DNA of 45,803 nt from Salegentibacter tibetensis (GCF_020164485.1 NZ_JAIQZA010000036.1:1-45803); one strand, 5' to 3'; shown: positions 1-8,010, counted from the first letter of the stretch. Made by a program: numbers and translations. Notes: generated from the sequence alone by a model not told the origin.

Positions 1-368
1 GTATATGCACGAAAACAAATGCTATTGATATCCCACCAGCCAGGGATAGCCATTTGCATCTGGACAAAGTATGCAAAGAAGAGATTCTATCTGCGAAGAG
101 ATGTACAATAGCAAGTATAACAATATATAAAGCTTCTAAGAACATGAAAAAAAAATTGTATTAAGATGCCAACAATGTCCAATGCTTAAGAGGATGTTCG
201 TTGCGAGATGCGATATCACCATGATCCGCCCAAGACCAAACTATTTTAAAGATGATCCGGCACTATAAAATTAATTAGAGTTACAAAAGAACAAGCAGAA
301 AAACCGGTGCTTATTAATACAAGGTAAAGAATAGAACGTGTTCATGTACATAGTCAAAAATATGAAGA
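1..368. other. no intact gene
   Basis: I find no complete gene here. A plus-strand stretch near 161-265 reads as a short open frame with spaced cysteines and then hits a stop; it could be debris of a transposase zinc-binding region, but this is too weak to call. The rest is AT-rich and broken in all frames. Confidence 0.4.
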
Positions 369-1154
369 TTAGATTCTATAAGAGGTTAGCGGTTCAGATT
401 TAATTAATGTGTCGGTGCCGATGTATTCATTGTTTTTGTTCCAATACCACTTGCGCACCTTCGGCATTTTAATGCCTTGTACAATTTCCTCCTCTTCCAG
501 CAGAATATATTCCCCGCTCTCCGGGTCTCCGTGATTAAAGCGATATGCCTTCATTGCATTAGATTCTGGTTCAAAATAGAAAAACCAGTTATCAGAACCT
601 GCAGAAGGATCAAAGTTTACTTCTAATACCTTGTAATTATTTCCTTCTATTTCCTCGACCTTGCCAGCTTCCCTAACTTTGACACCCTCATCGGTTAGTT
701 TCATCGGTAGCCCATAGAGGTACGGATAAAAACTGTGAACCCACTTCAGCGATTCAGAAGTAAGTTCGTACTTCTTACGATCTTCTTCACTTATTTCCTG
801 CTTGCCGTCTAACAGGTAAAACTCTTTGTTATCTGCATAGCCTTTCACTACTTCTTTACCATCCTGACGACTGATGTGGGCAAAATATCCTGTGGAGTTG
901 TCAAGCTCTATTTCAAAGTTATTCTTCTGGCCGGATTTATCAACACTGCTTAAATATAAGCGTGTTTTAAGCGTTGACCAGTTTTCCTCCGGATCATGGT
1001 ATGACAGCGCTTTTTTCAGAAGCTCAGAATCTGACTCTTTTTTAGTCTGACAGGAGCTTAACAAAACTAAAGCAAATATACAACTTACACGCAAAATGGG
1101 CAGGTAACTCTTCCATGCCCCGGTACCAGATAAATTAGAATGAATGCATTGCAT
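369..1154 (-). CDS. lipoprotein of unknown function (DUF6503-like)
   Basis: The protein has a lipoprotein signal: a hydrophobic stretch (CIFALVLL) followed by the lipobox LSSC and a charged tail, so it is probably exported and lipid-anchored. The mature part of about 225 residues is soluble, rich in charged and aromatic residues, and resembles the Bacteroidota family DUF6503 (recognised from its general pattern around the segments ENWSTLKTRL and YPYLYGLPMKL, not from a search). The frame stays open up to 1196; I chose the ATG at 1154, but both candidate starts leave an unusually long N-terminal region before the hydrophobic segment, so the true start may be a non-ATG codon nearer the lipobox. 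It is separated from the next minus-strand unit by an intrinsic terminator, so it is probably transcribed alone. Function unknown. Confidence 0.7.
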   Translation of the reverse strand: MQCIHSNLSGTGAWKSYLPILRVSCIFALVLLSSCQTKKESDSELLKKALSYHDPEENWSTLKTRLYLSSVDKSGQKNNFEIELDNSTGYFAHISRQDGKEVVKGYADNKEFYLLDGKQEISEEDRKKYELTSESLKWVHSFYPYLYGLPMKLTDEGVKVREAGKVEEIEGNNYKVLEVNFDPSAGSDNWFFYFEPESNAMKAYRFNHGDPESGEYILLEEEEIVQGIKMPKVRKWYWNKNNEYIGTDTLIKSEPLTSYRI

Positions 1155-1280
1155 AGTCAAAATGTTTAATTTTCCCTGAAGAATACTGTGTAACAAGATT
1201 TAACACGTCCTGAGCGTAAGTCTTCTGAATAATAACCCGGGGGTTCTTTCAATAAATATATTAAATCTTAAGTTATTTGC

Positions 1281-1310
1281 TATAAAAGAGCTGCCTTTTC
1301 AGACAGCCCC
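1281..1310 (-). terminator. intrinsic terminator of the ATP-grasp/monooxygenase operon
   Basis: Read on the minus strand, GGGCTGTC and GGCAGCTC form an 8-bp stem (two G-U pairs) around a 6-nt loop, followed by TTTTATAG. It lies about 20 bases after the stop codon of the flavin monooxygenase gene, as expected for a Rho-independent terminator. Confidence 0.7.
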
Positions 1311-1328
1311 TTTTAATCTTCAGAATAT

Positions 1329-2348
1329 TTATACCATTTCAGAAATAATAGCATCAGAAAATCTCTCCATCTCTTCCAGTTGCGGACTCGCCTGAAGTAA
1401 AAAGAAATCAACACCCACCTTTTCAAATTCCTGAACCCGATCTTGTACCTGGCTTGCTGTTCCTGTCAGGCCCGCTCTTAAGCCACGATTTGAAACAGAA
1501 TAATCCTGGAGCGAAAGTTTACTCTCAAGCTGTGTATTTTCGACCCACTGCTGATAGTTCTTATAACTGGCAGAAGAAGCTTCCACATTGGTTATCCTCT
1601 CCAATTCCTTTTTTACTTCCTGTTCGTTATTCCGAACTATCGAATACGCTGCAACTCCGAATTTCATTGGCTCCAGTCCTAATTTCTCCCTGCGCTGCTT
1701 CATATCGGTAATTCTTTTTCCTACAGCCTCAGGAGAATCCCCGTGCATCACATAACCGTCACATTGAGTGCTTATCATAATCTTAGCTGCCTCAGATTCA
1801 CCACCTGCGTACAGGAATGGTTTTTTCGCGGGTTTTGGTTGCAGTACATTATCTCGGACCTGGTAATATTTTCCCTGAAAGGATACGTGATCTTCCTTCC
1901 AGAGTTTTGAAACCACTTCTATCCATTCACTGGTACGTGCATAACGATCTTCATGTTGATCGAAGTCAATTCCGTATTTATCAGCTTCGGCTTTCCACCA
2001 CGAGGCTACTACATTCAGCGAGATCCTGTCATTGCTTATATGCGCTAAATTCGACACCGCTTTCGCTAAAAGAGCAGGGTTGTGATAGGTGGGTCTTACT
2101 GCTACCATAATTTCCAGTTCTTTTGTAACAGCTGCCAAAGCAGCTGCTGTAGACCACGCATCCAAAGATGGAGCCTCTTCTCCCTTTATATCGTTTAAAT
2201 ATAATTCGGCAATAAGTGAGAGGCTATAGCCCCAGTCCTCACTTTTTTGAGCCAGTTCCTTCACATAGTCCCAGGAAATGGACATGTTCTCATCTTTTAC
2301 GTTTCTTAACCATCCCCCAAACACGGGTAACCAATATCCAAATTTCAT
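1329..2348 (-). CDS. LLM-class flavin-dependent monooxygenase, SfnG/SsuD-like
   Basis: This is a bacterial luciferase-like (LLM) flavin monooxygenase of normal family length (339 aa). The N-terminus MKFGYWLPVFGGWL, the core around DRISLNVVASWWKAE (about residues 107-121), the HEDRYARTSEW helix and the FQGKYYQVRDNVLQPKP segment match the dimethylsulfone/alkanesulfonate monooxygenase branch. Enzymes of this branch use reduced FMN and oxygen to cleave C-S bonds and release sulfite, in the cytoplasm. The start codon overlaps the stop of the upstream ATP-grasp gene (ATGA), so the two are translationally coupled. A SAM-I riboswitch upstream of the operon supports a sulfur role. No FMN reductase or sulfonate transporter is next to it, so the substrate is an inference; other LLM oxidations remain possible. 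Confidence 0.85.
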   Translation of the reverse strand: MKFGYWLPVFGGWLRNVKDENMSISWDYVKELAQKSEDWGYSLSLIAELYLNDIKGEEAPSLDAWSTAAALAAVTKELEIMVAVRPTYHNPALLAKAVSNLAHISNDRISLNVVASWWKAEADKYGIDFDQHEDRYARTSEWIEVVSKLWKEDHVSFQGKYYQVRDNVLQPKPAKKPFLYAGGESEAAKIMISTQCDGYVMHGDSPEAVGKRITDMKQRREKLGLEPMKFGVAAYSIVRNNEQEVKKELERITNVEASSASYKNYQQWVENTQLESKLSLQDYSVSNRGLRAGLTGTASQVQDRVQEFEKVGVDFFLLQASPQLEEMERFSDAIISEMV

Positions 2349-3328
2349 TTTACTTCCAATTTTAAATTCGCAACTTTTTCTATGTAATCAACCAACTTTT
2401 CGTGTGGGTTAAAACCTATAACATTAACTGCATCTGCCACAAAATTTGATAGGGCATTTATGTCGTAATAGTATAACTGGCCATCCCTGTCATCTATGAT
2501 ATATTCAATTCCTCCTACATCAATTCCCGCTGCCTGAATAATTTTTTCAATGGAATTAATAATTTCTTGTTCCGGCGTGAAACCCTCTACTCTGAGTCCG
2601 TTTTTAGGAGCATCAACTGCGCAGGCATTTCTTGCCAGTTCCTGTCCTCCGGTGGTCTGGCAAATATCAGCAGGGCATAGATTAAAGCTTTCCCCGGAAG
2701 TATATACCTTGATTGCATATAAGAATTTACCATTTAGAGTTTCCACGCGGTTTATATGGCCACCACGTGCCGGAATAAATTCCTGTACGAGTGCTGTAAA
2801 ATCAAGCCCTAGTTCAATTTTATCATCAGCTACCGCCTGTTTTAATTCTTCTTTAGAATTAAATAGGGTAATTCCCGCCCCACTTCCTCCAATATTGGCT
2901 TTAACTACTATAGGAAAACGAAGATCTTCGCTGGCTGCTACAGCCTGAGAAGCATGATTGATTACTACAGATTTTGGATAAGGTAATCCCAGTGATTCCA
3001 GGAGGCTAAGTTGTAATGCCTTTGAAATTTCATATCGCCAGGCTTTGGAGCCATTAATAACTTTAATTCCTTTACTTTCCAGTGATGCCAGGAGACCTGT
3101 GGTATAAAAAATAGCCTGGGTATTGTTACGCAAATAAGCTGAAGGGCTCATCCTGTTAAAAAATACATCGTATGAAAAATCTTTTTCTGCAATTTTAAAA
3201 TGATGCTCTGCAGCATTAAATTTTTGATAATGGATTTCCTTTTTTTCAAGTTCGGTAAATAATGGACGGAACCAATCCTGGTGTTCATGATATATTGCGA
3301 TCGCGTTGTTCCTCTTGTTTGTGCTCAT
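2345..3328 (-). CDS. ATP-grasp family ligase, RimK-like
   Basis: The protein (327 aa) has the ATP-grasp layout: an N-terminal alpha/beta domain (about 1-95), an ATP-grip strand with the glycine loop VVKANIGGSGAGI (about 142-154), and a C-terminal metal-binding strand YYYDINALSNF (about 287-297) where the usual acidic/Asn pair appears as D-x-N. ATP-grasp enzymes join a carboxylate to an amine or thiol through an acyl phosphate. The closest general match is the RimK/glutamate-ligase group, but the substrate cannot be read from sequence. It is the first large gene after the SAM riboswitch and penta-cysteine leader and overlaps the monooxygenase gene by 4 bases. A possible 60-codon frame between the leader and this gene has no supporting features. 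A sulfur-compound ligase or a peptide-modifying ligase are both possible. Confidence 0.8.
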   Translation of the reverse strand: MSTNKRNNAIAIYHEHQDWFRPLFTELEKKEIHYQKFNAAEHHFKIAEKDFSYDVFFNRMSPSAYLRNNTQAIFYTTGLLASLESKGIKVINGSKAWRYEISKALQLSLLESLGLPYPKSVVINHASQAVAASEDLRFPIVVKANIGGSGAGITLFNSKEELKQAVADDKIELGLDFTALVQEFIPARGGHINRVETLNGKFLYAIKVYTSGESFNLCPADICQTTGGQELARNACAVDAPKNGLRVEGFTPEQEIINSIEKIIQAAGIDVGGIEYIIDDRDGQLYYYDINALSNFVADAVNVIGFNPHEKLVDYIEKVANLKLEVK

Positions 3329-3581
3329 ATTTTATAAATTAAAATTGAAATTATATTTTTTGGTCGGTAATTTTTGAAGTAACCAACAATGGACATATAC
3401 ATAGCTGCTGCCATTTGCAATTTTAGCTCTCCAACTAAATTTGAGGAAAGAGGGAAAACCACTCTTGATTAAATAATGGAATACATTATTGTCTAAAAAT
3501 TCTATAGGTAACATATAAGAATAAAGTTGAAATGGAAAAATGTGCAGGTAGAAAACTACAGTGTTAATTTGAAAAGCCAGA

Positions 3582-3600
3582 TTTAAACGAATGGTTTAAA
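3582..3600 (-). other. small hairpin after the leader ORF
   Basis: TTTAAAC and GTTTAAA form a perfect 7-bp AT-rich stem with a 5-base loop, 14 bases beyond the stop codon of the penta-cysteine leader ORF on the minus strand. No uridine run follows immediately. It could take part in attenuation, but this is inference. Confidence 0.35.
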
Positions 3601-3614
3601 ACAGGGAAAGCTTA

Positions 3615-3716
3615 TTAACAGCAACAACAGCAGAAATCTCTGCTTGCTGAATCCATTGAAGGATAGGTAGAATGCCTGAAAATAATTGCGGGAATAGTGG
3701 CTGTAAGAGTCTTCAT
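3615..3716 (-). CDS. 33-aa leader peptide ending in five cysteines
   Basis: This short ORF starts with ATG and ends in RDFCCCCC directly before TAA. The five cysteines use codons TGC TGT TGT TGC TGT. The start is preceded by an A-rich stretch (ACAAACAAAAGT), typical of Bacteroidota translation initiation. It begins about 35 bases after the SAM-I aptamer and lies between the aptamer and the ATP-grasp/monooxygenase operon, in the same orientation. Poly-cysteine leader ORFs that sense cysteine supply through ribosome stalling are established upstream of sulfur genes in actinobacteria; this looks like an independent equivalent. It has no signal peptide or membrane segment. A ribosomally made precursor whose cysteines are modified by the adjacent enzymes is the alternative. 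Coding status is inferred from position and composition. Confidence 0.6.
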   Translation of the reverse strand: MKTLTATIPAIIFRHSTYPSMDSASRDFCCCCC

Positions 3717-3737
3717 ACTTTTGTTTGTTTTATATTC

Positions 3738-3751
3738 TCCAAAATTTTGGA
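3738..3751. repeat. palindrome between riboswitch and leader ORF
   Basis: TCCAAAATTTTGGA is a perfect 14-bp palindrome that follows the last conserved bases of the SAM-I aptamer. It may be part of the expression platform. Confidence 0.4.
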
Positions 3752-3840
3752 TCAGGAATTAGCACCTTGACTTAGTCTGGTTGCTAGCGCATCATAGAGC
3801 CTGTCTCTCCGCGCTTCTTTATAAATCAATTCACTCTTGA
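3751..3840 (-). promoter_or_regulatory. SAM-I (S-box) riboswitch
   Basis: On the minus strand the region shows the conserved SAM-I core elements in the right order: the GGAGAGA-CAGGCTCTATGA segment, GCTAGCAACC about 10 bases later, and GGTGCTAATTCC at 3755-3766. GCGC/GCGC and GAATT/AATTC pairs can form P2 and the closing stem. SAM-I aptamers bind S-adenosylmethionine and switch off sulfur-metabolism genes when it is plentiful. The aptamer starts about 5 bases after the predicted transcription start and precedes the leader ORF and the ATP-grasp/monooxygenase operon. No classical terminator follows, so control may be translational or act through the leader ORF. Confidence 0.9.
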
Positions 3841-3850
3841 TTTGAAGGCA

Positions 3851-3882
3851 CAAATGTAAAATGTGGCTTGTCAGAAAACAAA
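3851..3882 (-). promoter_or_regulatory. Bacteroidota-type promoter of the riboswitch operon
   Basis: On the minus strand TTTG (3879-3882) is followed after exactly 20 bases by TACATTTG (3851-3858). This matches the Bacteroidota primary-sigma consensus TTTG-N19-21-TAnnTTTG. The implied start point near 3845 falls immediately before the SAM-I aptamer. Confidence 0.75.
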
Positions 3883-3889
3883 ACTTTAA

Positions 3890-4638
3890 CTTAATATTAT
3901 ATTTTGATCAATAATTGAAAGGTGTTGAAAAAAGTTAAACCATTTTTATTTATATCATCTAACACCGATTGGTTGCAGACTTAGGTAGCACGCCGAAAAA
4001 TTTTGTCATTATTGGGTTGGATGTTTCTATAAAAGTGTTTAGTACTCCAATGAGATTCTTCACTGGAGTTCGGAAAAACATAATATGTGTTGGGACGGCC
4101 CTCCTGCTGTTTATCAATGCCCGTTGAGTGGAACTCCTAATTCCTTTACATTGAACGATGTTTACGCATCCATTTTTTCCAGTTCATGGTAATTAGCGAT
4201 GGCAAACTCCTCTATTTTCGAAATGCGAAATTCTACTTATAATCTAGAGCATATTCTGGAGCCAGCTCTGATTATAAATTTTGATAGCTCGCAACACCGA
4301 CGGTTGGGATGAAATTATGAGGTGCTTTTAGCAAAACTAGGAATCATTCTTTTTTGCTTGATACCAAGTAAAATGCAACTTTTTCGGTTATCTAAATAAA
4401 AGGCAAAGAAAACAAAACAATGGAACCCATTTAATAGCTAGGTTAGGGCTAAATCGTAATTATTTATCGCGGTCCAAAATATACGTCTTACCTCAACTCG
4501 AGTCAAAGTTTACTAAATTAATACTCCTCTGCTTTTTAGTTGTCATTATCTGATCCAAGTTAGAAAAGTCGGAACTGAGCTTATCCTCCAAAACTCTTGC
4601 ATAAAAGTCGGGGTGGTAACCAAGTTTTAAGAGATAAT
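3890..4638. other. intergenic region with decayed coding debris
   Basis: No intact gene is visible in about 750 bases. On the minus strand, 4162-4233 reads as a clean protein tail (FRISKIEEFAIANYHELEK, then stop) whose upstream frame is broken by a stop within 20 codons, which suggests the 3' end of a decayed gene, perhaps a transposase. The rest shows no promoter, RNA or repeat that I can support. Confidence 0.4.
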
Positions 4639-4848
4639 TTAACAGCAGCTTTTATTCTCCTGAATAGGAGGACAAGGTATACTTCCAAACGAACAGAATA
4701 CACAACAATCACCATCTTTGGGTTTTAAAACCTCTTTACATTGCTCACATTCATAAAAAAACTGGCAAGCATCTGTTGGCATTTCTTCTTGCTTGGAGTG
4801 GCCGCAATTAGGACAGGTGATTTTTGACTGAGTAAAAAATGAATTCAT
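4639..4848 (-). CDS. small GDCCVxC-domain cysteine-rich protein
   Basis: This 69-aa protein has a CPNC pair (12-15), a CEQC pair (34-37), the signature GDCCVFCSFG (46-55) and a C-terminal CC, 11 cysteines in all. The two CxxC pairs probably make a zinc ribbon. GDCCVxC proteins are known from mercury-resistance clusters of Bacteroidota and other phyla, where their precise role is not established; a thiol-based mercury-binding function is the natural inference. It is the last gene of the minus-strand mercury-type operon, 21 bases after the flavoprotein gene. Confidence 0.85.
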   Translation of the reverse strand: MNSFFTQSKITCPNCGHSKQEEMPTDACQFFYECEQCKEVLKPKDGDCCVFCSFGSIPCPPIQENKSCC

Positions 4849-4869
4849 TTTTTTAATTATTTTAATTAA

Positions 4870-6216
4870 TTATACCATATATACAACATCTGAACTCGAT
4901 GAGGGATAGGTTAGGATCATGGTTTTTAAATCTTTGGAAGTAAATCCGGCTTTTATAGCTAGGGCAAAAAGATTTATTACTTCCTCGGCATGTGGGCCAA
5001 TGAGGTGTGCTCCCAAAATTTTTCCGGTTTCTTTCTCGACGAGTGTCTTATACGCATAGGTTTTCTCGTTGATCCTTTTCGCGGTAAACCAGTGGGAAAT
5101 ACGATCCTTGTTCATCTTAAAGTTTAGACCTTTTTTAGTGGCTTCTTCTTCAGAAAATCCTACCGAAGCCATTGTGGGCAGTGTAAAAACCACAGTGGGA
5201 ATGGCGGTATAATCTGGTTTTTTAGTGTTTCCTTTTAATATATTGGAGGCTACAATATGTCCTTCCATAACTGCAACCGGCGTAAGAGGAATACCATCTG
5301 TATCTGCTGCATCCCCGGCAGCATAGACATTTGGATTGGTGGTACTTTGTAAATATTCATTCACTTCAACTCCTTTTTTACCAAAGGCGACATTGGCTTT
5401 TTGCAGGTCCATATCAAAAATGCTAGGAGGCCTTCCGGCAGAATTAATCACCTGCGCAGCCTCCCATGTTTTTTCTCCACTTTCACCTTTTCCGGTTACG
5501 TAAAAAGCCTCATTCACCTCTTCAATTGCCGTAACGTTGGTATTCAGAATTAATTGTATGTCTAACTTCCTGGTAGCTTCAGTTAATTGATCTACTATAA
5601 AAGGATCAAAATTCTCCAGTGGCCTTTTCCCCCTGTGAATTATGGTCACTTTACTGCCAAAACGGGCAGCCATATGTGCAAACTCAAAAGCGATGTACCC
5701 ACCGCCAATAAACAGCAAAGAGGATGGCAGGGATTTGAAATTGAGAAAATCTGTACTGCTAATAGCATACTCCTCACCCGGGATATCCAGCTTTCTCGGC
5801 TTTGCACCCGTCGCTATTAGGAACTTTCCGGCTTCTATAATTTCATTTCCTATCTGCAATTGAGTTTCAGAAATAAATTTTACTGATTCATGAAAGGTAT
5901 CAATTTCGTTTTTTTGGTAACCTTTTTCAATTTTAGGCGGCATAGCATCAACAAAATCCTGTTTGAATTTCATTGCTTCCTGCCAGTAAATAGCTGGTAC
6001 TTCAGAAATTTGCTTCTTGTATAAATTATCAGCCAGATGTTTTGCTTCAGTAGGGCCGAGCATGATCTTTTTTGGGTCACATCCACGAAGGGCACAGGTA
6101 CCACCATAGGGTAATTCATCCGTTATTCCTGCCCTAAGTCCTTTAGAAGCACATTTATTGGCAACATTCATTCCTGCCATTCCTGAACCTATTACAAATA
6201 GATCATACTTCTTCAT
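4870..6216 (-). CDS. FAD/NAD(P)-dependent disulfide oxidoreductase, MerA-like
   Basis: This 448-aa protein belongs to the pyridine nucleotide-disulfide reductase family (dihydrolipoamide dehydrogenase, glutathione and mercuric reductase). It has the FAD loop GSGMAG near residue 10, the redox pair in GGTCALRGCDPKK (C41 and C46), the NAD(P) loop FIGGGYIAFEFA near 168, the second FAD motif YAAGDAAD near 297, and a C-terminal dimerisation domain with GPHAEE. It lacks both the N-terminal metal-binding domain and the C-terminal vicinal cysteine pair of true MerA; the tail ends YPSSSSDVVYMV. It is therefore MerA-like by context but its mercury reductase activity is uncertain. It starts one base after the MerTP stop. 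Confidence 0.85.
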   Translation of the reverse strand: MKKYDLFVIGSGMAGMNVANKCASKGLRAGITDELPYGGTCALRGCDPKKIMLGPTEAKHLADNLYKKQISEVPAIYWQEAMKFKQDFVDAMPPKIEKGYQKNEIDTFHESVKFISETQLQIGNEIIEAGKFLIATGAKPRKLDIPGEEYAISSTDFLNFKSLPSSLLFIGGGYIAFEFAHMAARFGSKVTIIHRGKRPLENFDPFIVDQLTEATRKLDIQLILNTNVTAIEEVNEAFYVTGKGESGEKTWEAAQVINSAGRPPSIFDMDLQKANVAFGKKGVEVNEYLQSTTNPNVYAAGDAADTDGIPLTPVAVMEGHIVASNILKGNTKKPDYTAIPTVVFTLPTMASVGFSEEEATKKGLNFKMNKDRISHWFTAKRINEKTYAYKTLVEKETGKILGAHLIGPHAEEVINLFALAIKAGFTSKDLKTMILTYPSSSSDVVYMV

Positions 6217-6217
6217 C

Positions 6218-6841
6218 TCACTTTTTTTTAGATAATTTATCTACTACCTTATAACCGGTTCTGCTTATGGCTGTAATAATTGCAGCCTTATCTACTTTTG
6301 TTTTGTCATACTCAACTACCGTATTGGCATTTTCATAGCTCGCCTTGACTGATAAAACACCCCCAAGTTTGTTGACTTCATTTTCTACCGGTGCTTCACA
6401 TCCTGCGCAGGTCATTCCTTCTACAACAAATATCTCCTTAACAATATTTGATTGGGAGACATAGACTATTTCCTTTTTAGGTTGGCTGTAAAACATCTCG
6501 GAGTAATATGGAAAAGCCAGCATGATCCCTGCAAATAATGTTACAACCAGTAAAAACTTCTTCGACTGCAAAAAAGATGGTTTTTCATCTTCTGCACATC
6601 CACAATCACTTTCAGTTTCTTTTCTATATTTCAACTTTTGATACCAGGCTAGGCTAAGAACTAAAACCGTGAGAGCAATTAAATACGGCCGGAAAGGTTC
6701 CATCCAGGAAAAGGTAGTCACCATGCCACTCGTACCCGCGATTACAGTAAGAACCGGGGCAATACAACATAAAGAAGCCGCTATAGCTGCTACTACTCCG
6801 CCAAAAGCAGCTTTATTAGATTTATTTTGGGATGTATCCAT
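6218..6841 (-). CDS. merTP: mercuric transporter MerTP fusion
   Basis: The N-terminal half is MerT-like: membrane helices with the vicinal pair SLCCIAPV (C25, C26), a second helix near 52-68 and a cytoplasmic-loop pair CGC (C80, C82), then a third helix near 95-112. The C-terminal part is a MerP-like heavy-metal-associated domain with GMTCAGCEAPV (C145, C148). In separate-gene operons MerP is periplasmic and hands Hg(II) to MerT; here both are one 207-aa chain, a form known from Bacteroidota. It follows the ArsR gene by one base and precedes the MerA-like gene, so these are one operon. Confidence 0.88.
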   Translation of the reverse strand: MDTSQNKSNKAAFGGVVAAIAASLCCIAPVLTVIAGTSGMVTTFSWMEPFRPYLIALTVLVLSLAWYQKLKYRKETESDCGCAEDEKPSFLQSKKFLLVVTLFAGIMLAFPYYSEMFYSQPKKEIVYVSQSNIVKEIFVVEGMTCAGCEAPVENEVNKLGGVLSVKASYENANTVVEYDKTKVDKAAIITAISRTGYKVVDKLSKKK

Positions 6842-6842
6842 T

Positions 6843-7214
6843 TTAAGCAGATTTTTTTAATGATTCAATTGAAGTGAATATTGTATTCAAAATCTGAGTT
6901 TCAGATTTCACCAGCGAATAATACAAAGTTTGCCCCTCCCTTCTGGAGGCAATAAAGCCTGCGTCCTTAATTTTCCGGAGATGTTGTGAAATCGCCGGCA
7001 TACTCATTTCCAAAATGTCTGCTATATCACAGGGACATAATTCATTCTCCATATTTAAAAGGAAGAGAATCTTTAAACGCACATCATTACCGGCAATAGA
7101 CAGGAGTTTTGTCATTTGCTGGAAACCGTTGTCCAAATTTTGAATTGTTGTTTGACAATTTAAAAGCTGTGTATGGTTAGCTTCAGCGCGCGTACAGGTT
7201 ATTTCGAGTTTCAT
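6843..7214 (-). CDS. ArsR-family metal-sensing repressor
   Basis: The 123-aa protein is a winged-helix ArsR/SmtB regulator. The DNA-recognition region carries ELCPCDIADIL (about 58-68) with C60 and C62, the alpha-3 metal-sensing position seen in ArsR/CadC sensors, followed by the recognition helix MSMPAISQHLRKIKDAG and the wing REGQTLYYSL. Additional cysteines at C7 and C20 lie in the N-terminal extension and may complete a thiolate site. It is the first gene of the mercury-type operon, so autoregulation is expected. An AT-rich imperfect dyad lies just upstream (about 7235-7265) but is not clear enough to call as the operator. Confidence 0.88.
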   Translation of the reverse strand: MKLEITCTRAEANHTQLLNCQTTIQNLDNGFQQMTKLLSIAGNDVRLKILFLLNMENELCPCDIADILEMSMPAISQHLRKIKDAGFIASRREGQTLYYSLVKSETQILNTIFTSIESLKKSA

Positions 7215-7448
7215 AAATATTTTTAATGCGGCTAAGGTATAGATTATTTATTATTTAAGCAATTTATTAAATATAAATGAAAAAAGGGCTCGATACATTC
7301 TCCTTAGTATACTGAATTTTTTCCGGGACAACTGTTTCGGAAAATCTATTCTGTAGACAGTTTTATATCTGACTCCTTCCACTCAAATGGCCGTAGGCAT
7401 AGGTTTCGACTTCTAACTTTAATTCCCTGAATATTTGATGGTCTGTTT

Positions 7449-7486
7449 TTGCAATATAGTTGCAAATCATTTTCATTACATTTGCA
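7449..7486 (+). promoter_or_regulatory. candidate Fur-family operator and promoter of the efflux operon
   Basis: Two overlapping dyads are visible: TTGCAA-TATAG-TTGCAA (7449-7465) and TGCAAAT/ATTTGCA (7461-7467 and 7480-7486) around CATTTTCATTAC. The second includes TACATTTG (7477-7484), a perfect -7 element, so a bound repressor would block it. The downstream operon encodes its own Fur-family regulator. The -7 element lies so close to the ATG at 7492 that the transcript would be nearly leaderless. Confidence 0.5.
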
Positions 7487-7491
7487 CTCAA

Positions 7492-7884
7492 ATGAAAACT
7501 TTAGCACTCACCTTTTTATCCTTGATTTTCTTGTTCCAGTCTTTGGGACCTACCATGGATTGGTGTTGCAACCTGCCGAAAATACCCAATCTCGTTGAAC
7601 ACTATAAAGAACAAGCCGAAGATACCGGAATTTCTTTTTTGAAGTTCATCAACGACCATTACGGTGATCAGGAAACTTCCCAAAGCCACGAAAAAGACGG
7701 GCATGATGAAGAACTACCATTTCAGGGCAGCCACTCTTGTTGCAATGTTCTGGTGTATATTGATACCCTGGAGTTTAAATCTTTTTCTTTAGAATTTCCC
7801 CAACCTCAAACTACTACCACTTTTTATCAACGTTCATTTTCCTCGGCCAGTTTAGGTTCTCTTTTCCAACCGCCCAAGGCATAA
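7492..7884 (+). CDS. small secreted cysteine/histidine protein
   Basis: A 130-aa protein with a signal-like N-terminus (MKTLALTFLSLIFLFQSLGP) and two vicinal cysteine pairs (DWCCN and HSCCN) with several histidines between them. This composition suggests metal binding in the periplasm or membrane, but no family function is known to me. Small proteins of this kind precede czcA-type genes in Bacteroidota. The frame is open back to 7435, but 7492 is preferred because upstream codons overlap the promoter/operator and the sequence from 7492 gives a clean signal peptide. It leads the plus-strand efflux operon, 126 bases before the RND gene. Confidence 0.7.
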   Translation: MKTLALTFLSLIFLFQSLGPTMDWCCNLPKIPNLVEHYKEQAEDTGISFLKFINDHYGDQETSQSHEKDGHDEELPFQGSHSCCNVLVYIDTLEFKSFSLEFPQPQTTTTFYQRSFSSASLGSLFQPPKA

Positions 7885-8010
7885 CACCGGGCATTTTTTC
7901 TTTCTTCTGAATCTATCTCAAATTCTTTACGTGTTCTCAAGGGAATACTGTAAATGCCCGATTTTAACAAGCAATCTTCAAGTTAAGAATCATCATTTAC
8001 AAAGTAAGAC

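Noticed and set aside
161-265. Short plus-strand frame with cysteine spacing like a transposase
   Set aside because: Too short, no start, and no other conserved element around it.
3332-3514. 60-codon open frame between the leader ORF and the ATP-grasp gene
   Set aside because: No recognisable motif, AT-rich composition, no initiation context; more likely part of an untranslated leader, although its 3' end abuts the next gene.
4162-4233. Protein-like tail on the minus strand, possible transposase end
   Set aside because: Only about 23 codons before upstream stops; family cannot be named, so it is mentioned only as debris.
4870-6216. Calling the flavoprotein a true mercuric reductase MerA
   Set aside because: The C-terminal vicinal cysteine pair required for Hg(II) handling and the N-terminal metal domain are absent.
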